Positions 15,724-21,109 of a stretch of DNA of 21,109 nt are shown here, one piece after another (position 1 is the first letter of the stretch; every line of letters begins with the position of its first letter). Origin of the DNA: Comamonadaceae bacterium (lineage in GTDB: Bacteria; Pseudomonadota; Gammaproteobacteria; Burkholderiales; Burkholderiaceae_C); the NCBI GenBank assembly GCA_947458305.1, contig CANGZO010000012.1:1-21109 (forward strand), written 5' to 3'. Below the pieces are notes generated by a model. That model did no database searches. It was not told the origin of the DNA and saw only the letters and a list, made by a program, of their open reading frames with translations. The translations under genes were made by a program, and so were the position numbers.

Positions 15724-15760
15724 AGCGCTCACCTCCCCGTTGCAAACCGGGGTGGCCAAC

Positions 15761-15787
15761 AAAAAACCCCGCATTGCGGGGTTTTTT
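15761..15787. terminator. Bidirectional intrinsic terminator
   Basis: AAAAAACCCCGC (15761-15772), loop ATT, GCGGGGTTTTTT (15776-15787) is a perfect 12-bp inverted repeat with A and T tracts. It can end both the plus-strand lipoprotein transcript and the minus-strand dapA-bamC transcript. A second, weaker hairpin CCCCG/CGGGG lies at 15735-15752. Confidence 0.92.
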
Positions 15788-15803
15788 GTTGGTTGAAGTG
15801 ATT

Positions 15804-16925
15804 TCAGCGGAGTTCTGTCGCCAGCAGTTTGAGGATGCGATCGGCCTCGCCCGATTGCTCCGGCTGCCCATTGGTGTTGAGCACGCGGATCAGGGTTTGA
15901 CCAGAGGCGGAGGCGCTCAGGCTGATGGTGTACTTGGCCAAGACGCTTTGCTCTTTTTTGCTGGTGAAGAGTCTGGAGATAAAGCCGGTTTCCTGTTTGC
16001 CGCTTTGTGGCGCCACGTAGCGCACAAAGTAGCGTCCAGCGGCCATGTCGCGGTCTTCGACAGTGAAGCCACTTCGATCGAGCGCAACGCCTGTACGGCG
16101 CCATGCACGGTCGAGTGCTTCGTTCAGGCTGATGGTGGGTTGACCATCGATCATGCTCACGGGCGTTCCTGCTGCGCCCTTGGGCGTCGCTGCGGCTGCA
16201 GTATTGGCTTCTTGGGGGGATGTTCCCAGTTTGACCATCAACCGACGCAAGAACTCAATTTCCAGTTCGGGGTCGCTGGGCCTGGCTTGCCAAATCGTGC
16301 GGTCTTTTTGCGCAGTGGCATAGTTTTCGACCATGCCGCGGTGGGTGATGAAAATCTCGACTTCGCCTTTGGCATTGCGCTCAACGCGTGTTCTGTATTT
16401 GTCGCGCTCGCCTGTGGAATAGAGCGAGTCGAGCACCCTGCCCAAGGTTTTGCGAATGAAGTCCTGCGGCAACTTGGCCCTGTTTTCGGCCCAGTCGGTC
16501 TCCATGATGCCCAATTCTGGCGAGTCGGTGGTCAAAGGAAAACCGTTGGCTGTCCAAAATTCACGCAAGGCGGGCCAGACTTGGTCTGCAGGCATGGCCG
16601 CTACCAGCCAGCGTTGGTCGCCTTGGCGTTCCATTTTGACTTTGCCCAGGGTGTTGGCAGCCGTTCCGGCGTCGGCCACTCGGGTGGTGGCGCTTTGGAA
16701 GCCTGCAGCTGTGGCCGAGGTGCTTTCAAATGCAAAACGGGACTCTCTTCTCAGCTGTGACAGGTCGGGTGGTACCACCAATGTGGGTGCTTTGACGGCA
16801 CTTTTGTAGTCGATCTTGTCTTCCTTCAAGACCGAGCACCCGCTGAGGGCAGCCGTGATGGCCAACACGGTGACCGTGCGCTGAAAAGGAAATGGGGCCA
16901 ATGAGGCGAGGGTGGCGTTGTTCAC
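15804..16925 (-). CDS. bamC: Outer membrane assembly lipoprotein BamC
   Basis: This lipoprotein of the beta-barrel assembly machine works at the inner face of the outer membrane. A signal peptide ends in lipobox LSGC, followed by the BamC-type unstructured segment with DYKSAVKAPTLVVPPDLSQL, then two helix-grip domains (QVWPALREFWTANGFPL and a second at about 260-370). I prefer the GTG at 16925 (373 residues): AAGGA sits 5 bp upstream of it. The ATG two codons earlier (16931) overlaps the site directly, with no spacer. Cleavage would give the same mature protein. It starts 18 bp after dapA, an arrangement seen in many proteobacteria. Confidence 0.92.
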   Translation of the reverse strand: MNNATLASLAPFPFQRTVTVLAITAALSGCSVLKEDKIDYKSAVKAPTLVVPPDLSQLRRESRFAFESTSATAAGFQSATTRVADAGTAANTLGKVKMERQGDQRWLVAAMPADQVWPALREFWTANGFPLTTDSPELGIMETDWAENRAKLPQDFIRKTLGRVLDSLYSTGERDKYRTRVERNAKGEVEIFITHRGMVENYATAQKDRTIWQARPSDPELEIEFLRRLMVKLGTSPQEANTAAAATPKGAAGTPVSMIDGQPTISLNEALDRAWRRTGVALDRSGFTVEDRDMAAGRYFVRYVAPQSGKQETGFISRLFTSKKEQSVLAKYTISLSASASGQTLIRVLNTNGQPEQSGEADRILKLLATELR

Positions 16926-16943
16926 AAACATCCTTCGGGTGTA

Positions 16944-17840
16944 TCAGATCAGTCTGCTGGCTTTGAGGGCCGCTTCAACCAGAGGTTGTTGGGATTCAGA
17001 CAAAACAGTCATGGGCAGCCGCAGCTTGGGGCCACACAGGCCCATGCGTTGCATGGCCCATTTGACCGGTATGGGGTTGGCTTCAACAAAGAGGTTTTTG
17101 TGCACGGGCAGCAGCTGGAATTGGATGCGCATGGCTTCTTTGACATTGCCTTGCGTGGCCGCAACGCACAGCTCGTGCATCAGTCGCGGCGCCACGTTGG
17201 CGGTCACGCTGATGTTGCCAGCGCCGCCGCAAAGCATCAGGGCTACAGCGGTGGCATCGTCGCCCGAAAAAACCGCAAAGTGTTTGGGAACATCACGGAT
17301 CAGCCACTGCGCGCGTTCAATGTTGCTGGTGGCTTCTTTGATGCCAATGATGCCGGGCACCTGCGCAAGGCGAATGACGGTGTCGTGCTGCAGATCGGCG
17401 ACGGTGCGACCTGGCACGTTGTAAAGGATCACGGGCAAGCCGGGTACGGCTTCGGCAATGGCTTTGAAGTGTTGGAACAAGCCTTCTTGGGTCGGCTTGT
17501 TGTAGTAGGGCACCACTTGCAACTGCGCGTCGGCCCCGACTTTCTGGGCAAACTTGGCCAATTCGATGGCTTCTGCGGTGGAGTTCGCGCCACAGCCGGC
17601 AATGATGGGGATGCGTTTGGCCGCCTGTTCGACCGAAACACGGATGATTTCGCAGTGTTCGTCCACGGTGACGGTCGGGGATTCGCCCGAGGTTCCCACG
17701 ACCACGATGGCGTCTGTGCCTTCGGCAATGTGCCAATCGATCAGTTTGCGCAAAGTGGCGTAGTCCACTTGGCCGTCATCGAGCATGGGGGTGATCAAGG
17801 CAGGAATGCTGCCATGGATGGGGCGGAAGTCGGTGGTCAT
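16944..17840 (-). CDS. dapA: 4-hydroxy-tetrahydrodipicolinate synthase
   Basis: The 298-residue TIM-barrel enzyme condenses pyruvate with aspartate semialdehyde, the first committed step to lysine and diaminopimelate. Visible catalytic features are GTSGES (49-54), the tyrosine Y140 in ILYNVPGRT, and the Schiff-base lysine K168 in IIGIKEATSN. The length is that of the family. A TAGAAT hexamer (minus strand, 17871-17876) lies about 30 bp upstream of the ATG and may be its -10, though no good -35 accompanies it. It heads a two-gene unit with bamC. Confidence 0.97.
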   Translation of the reverse strand: MTTDFRPIHGSIPALITPMLDDGQVDYATLRKLIDWHIAEGTDAIVVVGTSGESPTVTVDEHCEIIRVSVEQAAKRIPIIAGCGANSTAEAIELAKFAQKVGADAQLQVVPYYNKPTQEGLFQHFKAIAEAVPGLPVILYNVPGRTVADLQHDTVIRLAQVPGIIGIKEATSNIERAQWLIRDVPKHFAVFSGDDATAVALMLCGGAGNISVTANVAPRLMHELCVAATQGNVKEAMRIQFQLLPVHKNLFVEANPIPVKWAMQRMGLCGPKLRLPMTVLSESQQPLVEAALKASRLI

Positions 17841-17965
17841 GTCAGGCGTTTCTGATCAGGAAAAGAACCCATTCTAACGAGTGCAAAGGGCCAAGATCGT
17901 GGGTGGCACGCCCCAGTGCTTGGGGTGGAGGGTCGTCCCTTGCAAAGCCCTTTGAAGCCGACGTT
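17841..17965. other. Intergenic region between methyltransferase gene end and dapA start
   Basis: The 125-bp gap holds a possible dapA -10 (TAGAAT, minus strand, 17871-17876), a small repeat CCCCA/TGGGG (about 17914-17926), and an imperfect hairpin at 17945-17978 (AAGCCC/GGGCTT with inner TTGAA/TTCAA) that overlaps the end of the methyltransferase gene and could stop its transcript. No T tract is convincing. Confidence 0.3.
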
Positions 17966-18511
17966 TCAAGGAGGGCTTAGGAGCCAGCGGGTGCTGTCGG
18001 TCGGTGAGGCAGGAAGAACGGCCGCGATGCGCTGAACAAAACGCTCTGGCGATGGCTCAAAACCGTCCTCATAGGCCACGGTGCGTAAACCAACCGTGGC
18101 ACTCAACAACTCACCGGGTTGCAGCAAAAAGTCTGGCCGAGAGGGTTTGCCCACCGTTTCGTTCCCAGCCGCAAAAGTTTCGTAGACCAGGACGCCACCT
18201 GGTGCGAGGCTTTGCACAATGATGGGCAACAGAGGGCGCCACAGGTAATGCGTCACAACGATGGCGCCAAAGGTCTGCCCAGTGAAGGGCCAAGGCTCGT
18301 TTTCAATGTCGGCACAGGTGACTTGGCCATGCGCTTGGGCCAAAGTCAGGGCTTCTGGATTGCGGTCTACGCCGTGCACGCTGTGACCTTGCTCTGCCAA
18401 CCAGCGCATGTGGCGGCCTGCGCCGCAAGCGACGTCGAGTATGGCGCTGTGGGGTGGGATCAGATGGGCCCAGCGTTGTAGCCAAGCCGAGGGTTTTTCG
18501 GTGCCGTGCAT
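17966..18511 (-). CDS. Class I SAM-dependent methyltransferase
   Basis: The 181-residue protein has the SAM-binding motif I ILDVACGAGRH at about residues 24-34, the acidic end of strand 2 (VHGVDRNPEAL, D near 49), and a later ADIENEPWPFTGQTFGAIVVTHYL segment that fits motifs II-III. It resembles TehB-like small methyltransferases, but the substrate cannot be read from the sequence. It starts 18 bp after the 39-residue membrane peptide gene and is the last gene of a minus-strand block. No strong ribosome binding site precedes the ATG. Confidence 0.85.
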   Translation of the reverse strand: MHGTEKPSAWLQRWAHLIPPHSAILDVACGAGRHMRWLAEQGHSVHGVDRNPEALTLAQAHGQVTCADIENEPWPFTGQTFGAIVVTHYLWRPLLPIIVQSLAPGGVLVYETFAAGNETVGKPSRPDFLLQPGELLSATVGLRTVAYEDGFEPSPERFVQRIAAVLPASPTDSTRWLLSPP

Positions 18512-18529
18512 GGTGTCGGGCGCTTGAAG

Positions 18530-18649
18530 TTAAAAACAGGACCACAGCTGTTCGGACAGCATGATGACCACATCGGGTTGGCTGTATAGCCAAAAACACA
18601 GACCCAAGGCCAATGCCCCGAGACCGAGGAGGGTGTGCCTTTTGCTCAT
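18530..18649 (-). CDS. 39-residue membrane peptide, coupled to the MFS gene
   Basis: The frame begins with an ATG that overlaps the stop of the MFS gene (ATGA at 18646-18649) and ends at TAA. The peptide has a basic start (MSKRH), one hydrophobic segment at about residues 6-24 (TLLGLGALALGLCFWLY), and a tail ending LSEQLWSCF. The overlap suggests translational coupling. I recall similar short proteins with an LW-x-CF end in related bacteria, but did not check this by search. It may assist or tag the transporter, or act independently; function unknown. Confidence 0.6.
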   Translation of the reverse strand: MSKRHTLLGLGALALGLCFWLYSQPDVVIMLSEQLWSCF

Positions 18650-19857
18650 GCGGGCAAGGGCGCTTTTCGCGCAATAGGACTCTCGCGCACGGGCAGGTTG
18701 ACCAAGGCGGCAAAAATACCCAAGGCGATCGCCAAATACCAAACGATGTTGTAACTGCCCGTCTTGTCGTACAGATAGCCGCCCAACCAAACCCCCATGA
18801 AAGAGCCAATTTGGTGGCTAAAGAAGATGAAGCCGCTGAGCATGGACAAGTGGGCTACCCCAAAAATTTGGGCCACCGCAGCATTGGTGGGCGGCACGGT
18901 GGAGAGCCACAACAAACCCATCACCGCCGAGAAAATATAGACGCTGGTGGGCGTGAGTGGGGCCAGCAAGAACAAAACGATGGCCACTGAGCGGGCGGCG
19001 TAAATAAAGGCCAAGATGTTTTTCTTGGCCATTTTTTGCCCCAAACTGCCCGCAATGTAGGTGCCAAAGACATTGAACAGGCCAATCAAGGCCAGTGCGT
19101 AGCTGGCCACTTGGGGGGCAAGGCCATGGTCTTTCAAATAGCTGGGCATGTGCACGCCAATAAACACGACTTGGAAACCACAAACAAAATAACCCGCCAT
19201 CAACAACTGAAAGCTGGGGTATTTGAAGGCTTCTTTGAGCGCTTGGGCAATGGTCTGGTCGCGCTGGATTTGACCTGGTGCGCTCAGGGCTGGCTCGCGC
19301 AGACCCCATGCGAGTGGCACGATCAGCAAAGCCGCTGCTGCCAAAATCACCAAAGCGGTTTGCCAGCCGGCTTGGCTGATCAGCATGCCCTCGACAGGGA
19401 CCATCAAAAATTGGCCAAAACTGCCAGCCGCAGCCGCTACCCCCATGGCCCATGAACGTCGGTCGGCGGGAACGTTGCGGCCAATGACGCCATAAATCAC
19501 GGCATAGGTGGTGCCTGCTTGGGCGGTGCCAATGATCACCCCGGTGAACAAGGCGAACACCCAAGGGTCTGTGGCCCAGGCCATGCCCAAAAGCCCCACG
19601 CTGTAAATCACGGCGCCCAATGCAATCACCCTGAAGGCGCCGAACTTGTCGGCCACCATGCCGGCAAAAATGCCCACAAAGCCCCAAGACAGGTTTTGAA
19701 TGGCCATGGCAAAGCCAAATTCTTGGCGGCCCCAGCCTTGGGCTTGGGTGATGGGCTGTAACCACAGGCCAAAGCCGTGGCGAATGCCCATGGACAAAGT
19801 GACGATGGCGGCGCCGCAGAGCAGCACTTGAGTCAATGAAAGGGGTTTGTGTTGCAT
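18646..19857 (-). CDS. Major facilitator superfamily transporter
   Basis: The 403-residue protein has about 12 hydrophobic segments in two halves separated by a charged loop near residue 200 (GLREPALSAPGQIQRDQ). The loop between segments 2 and 3 carries GMVADKFGAFRVI, the MFS motif A type. SMGIRHGFGLWLQPITQAQGW at the N-terminus resembles the oxalate/formate or monocarboxylate (OFA-like) group. The substrate is not predictable with confidence; an organic anion is likely. It lies 35 bp after the LOG-family gene and overlaps the small peptide gene. Confidence 0.9.
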   Translation of the reverse strand: MQHKPLSLTQVLLCGAAIVTLSMGIRHGFGLWLQPITQAQGWGRQEFGFAMAIQNLSWGFVGIFAGMVADKFGAFRVIALGAVIYSVGLLGMAWATDPWVFALFTGVIIGTAQAGTTYAVIYGVIGRNVPADRRSWAMGVAAAAGSFGQFLMVPVEGMLISQAGWQTALVILAAAALLIVPLAWGLREPALSAPGQIQRDQTIAQALKEAFKYPSFQLLMAGYFVCGFQVVFIGVHMPSYLKDHGLAPQVASYALALIGLFNVFGTYIAGSLGQKMAKKNILAFIYAARSVAIVLFLLAPLTPTSVYIFSAVMGLLWLSTVPPTNAAVAQIFGVAHLSMLSGFIFFSHQIGSFMGVWLGGYLYDKTGSYNIVWYLAIALGIFAALVNLPVRESPIARKAPLPA

Positions 19858-19892
19858 CGTGAGACTTTAACCAATACTGCAAAGAACGGGTG

Positions 19893-20768
19893 TCACTTGG
19901 GAACGCTCAGTTGATAGAAGTCACAGATGGCCTGCCATGCGGCTTCAGGGGTGTCTACGTAATGGAATGAATGCAGGTCACTTGGCGAGATCGTGCCTTC
20001 TTCGATCAGCACATCCATGTTGATCAGGCTTTTCCAGAACGCAGTGCCAAACAGCAAGATGGGCACTGGGCTGGCTTTGCGTGTTTGCACCAAGGTCATG
20101 ACTTCAAACAATTCGTCCAGCGTGCCAAATCCGCCGGGAAAGGCCACCAAGGCTTTGGCTCGCATCATGAAGTGCATTTTCCGCAGGGCAAAGTAGTGGA
20201 ACTTGAAGCTCAGTTCGGGCGTGACGTAAGGGTTGGGGTGTTGCTCATGGGGCAGTGCGATGTTGAGCGCCACCGAGGGTGCGCCGGCCTCTTGTGCGCC
20301 CCGGTTGGCCGCTTCCATGATGCCGGGGCCGCCGCCTGTGCAAATGAAAAGCTGTTCCGCCTTGGGCAGACATGAGCATGACTGCGCTACCAAATGCGCA
20401 AATACACGGGCATTTTCATAGTGTTCCGCGTTGCGCACCAGGGACTTTGCTTTGTCGATGTCCTGCGCTTGGCCGCTTTGCTGCGCGATCTGCAGTTGGG
20501 CTTGGGCGGCAGCCCGATCCACAAAGCGGGCACTGCCAAACACCACCACCGTGTGCTCGATGCCCGCCTCGGCCTGGGCCAGATCGGGTTTGAGCATTTC
20601 CAGCTGAAAGCGGATGCCCCGGGTTTCGCGGCGCAGCAAAAACTCGGGGTCGGCAAAGGCCAGGCGGTGCGCCTCGGGCTCCAGCCAGTCGCTGCTTTTG
20701 CCCTCAGCCTGCAAGTCGGCCCAAGCATGAGGGAGAGAGGGTTCTTTGAGATTTTGAGTGCTTTGCAT
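19893..20768 (-). CDS. LOG-family protein (TIGR00730), putative nucleotide 5'-monophosphate phosphoribohydrolase
   Basis: The 291-residue Rossmann-like protein carries both signatures of the LOG/lysine-decarboxylase-like family: GGGPGIMEAANRGA (145-158) and PGGFGTLDELFE (211-222). Related enzymes split nucleoside monophosphates (cytokinin ribotides in plants, AMP and others in bacteria) into base and ribose 5-phosphate. It has an N-terminal extension of about 70 residues compared with the short plant-type LOG. The ATG at 20768 was chosen; an upstream in-frame start at 20810 would run into the efp terminator. It heads the block with the MFS gene. Confidence 0.9.
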   Translation of the reverse strand: MQSTQNLKEPSLPHAWADLQAEGKSSDWLEPEAHRLAFADPEFLLRRETRGIRFQLEMLKPDLAQAEAGIEHTVVVFGSARFVDRAAAQAQLQIAQQSGQAQDIDKAKSLVRNAEHYENARVFAHLVAQSCSCLPKAEQLFICTGGGPGIMEAANRGAQEAGAPSVALNIALPHEQHPNPYVTPELSFKFHYFALRKMHFMMRAKALVAFPGGFGTLDELFEVMTLVQTRKASPVPILLFGTAFWKSLINMDVLIEEGTISPSDLHSFHYVDTPEAAWQAICDFYQLSVPK

Positions 20769-20810
20769 GGATCTGATTGTGCATCGGCCGCAGTACACGC
20801 AAACGCCCAT

Positions 20811-20834
20811 GAAAAAAGCCCCTTACGGGGCTTT
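20811..20834 (-). terminator. Intrinsic terminator of efp
   Basis: On the minus strand a perfect 8-bp stem AAAGCCCC / GGGGCTTT (loop GTAA) is followed by a run of Ts. It sits 23 bp after the efp stop and reads in the right direction for it. Confidence 0.88.
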
Positions 20835-20856
20835 CATGGAGGGCTTGATCGGAAGA

Positions 20857-21109
20857 TCAGACGCGCTTGCGGTATTCGCCAGTGCGGGTGTCGATTTCGA
20901 TCTTGTCGCCTTGGCTCACGAACAAAGGCACAGGCACTTCCATGCCGGTGGCGATCTTGGCGGGCTTGAGCACTTTGCCGGAGGTGTCGCCTTTGACGGC
21001 GGGCTCGGTCCAGGTGATCTCGCGCACCACGCTGGTGGGCAATTCGACCGAGATGGCTTTCTCGTTGTAGAACACCACTTCGAGTTCCATGCCGTCTTCG
21101 AGGTAGTTC
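20857..21109 (-). CDS. efp: Elongation factor P (3' part; start outside window)
   Basis: The frame is open to the right edge and the last 83 residues are visible, starting NYLEDGMELEVVFYNE. They cover OB domains II and III, with the family-typical SVVREITWTEPAVKGDTSG, KPAKIATGMEVPVPLFV and the final DTRTGEYRKRV. EF-P helps ribosomes past consecutive prolines. The modified lysine or arginine of domain I lies outside the window, so its modification type cannot be told. Confidence 0.97.
   Translation of the reverse strand, partial: NYLEDGMELEVVFYNEKAISVELPTSVVREITWTEPAVKGDTSGKVLKPAKIATGMEVPVPLFVSQGDKIEIDTRTGEYRKRV

Noticed and set aside
15067..16104. Minus-strand frame of 345 codons across the lipoprotein gene
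   Set aside because: Crosses the strong bidirectional terminator and is antisense to roxA and the lipoprotein gene. The Ser/Gly-rich part is just the complement of the Ala/Pro repeat.
1..21109. tRNA, rRNA and CRISPR
   Set aside because: No cloverleaf-like segment with conserved TTCGA loop, no rRNA-like sequence and no spaced direct repeats were seen on either strand.

Overview
The window looks like the chromosome of a Burkholderiales betaproteobacterium, most likely Comamonadaceae (Limnohabitans, Rhodoferax or Polaromonas type). I infer this from protein sequence character, GC-rich coding DNA and gene order (pyrG-kdsA-DUF1330-eno-ftsB; dapA-bamC; coaBC and dut in the same neighbourhood). No tRNA, rRNA, CRISPR array, transposase or integrase was seen. 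Most of the window is conserved housekeeping DNA.

Left part (1-6381). The end of a gamma-carbonic-anhydrase-like gene is followed by the redox chaperone hslO. These converge on a six-gene minus-strand block: pyrG, kdsA, a DUF1330 gene, eno, ftsB and a small P-loop protein of unknown function. The block has metabolic logic. Enolase makes PEP, KdsA uses PEP to make Kdo-8-P, and PyrG makes the CTP that activates Kdo for lipopolysaccharide. FtsB adds cell division. A TATAAT element lies upstream of pyrG, and coaBC diverges from it.

Middle part (7668-13041). Between coaBC and dut sits an accessory cassette. It holds an intact LapEBC-type type I secretion system: a TolC-family protein, an ABC transporter with an inactive C39-like domain, and an HlyD-family adaptor. 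These are tightly packed on the plus strand. Just upstream is a decayed fragment (7755-8122) that I read as the remains of an RTX-type or giant-adhesin substrate, lacking both ends and carrying an internal frameshift. An AT-rich stretch separates the two. No intact substrate gene is present.

Right part (13042-21109). dut and an FKBP-type prolyl isomerase lie on the minus strand. The isomerase diverges from the ribosomal oxygenase gene roxA. A monocistronic Ala/Pro-rich lipoprotein gene follows; its leader, downstream of a TATAAT box, is full of inverted repeats, and it ends at a bidirectional terminator shared with dapA-bamC. Next comes a minus-strand block of a LOG-family protein, an MFS transporter, an overlapping 39-residue membrane peptide and a SAM methyltransferase. 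The 3' part of efp with its terminator closes the window.

No clear new defence or biosynthetic system is visible. The items most worth a second look are the decayed secretion substrate beside an intact exporter, the structured leader of the lipoprotein gene, the P-loop protein with a cysteine-rich tail, and the translationally coupled 39-residue membrane peptide.
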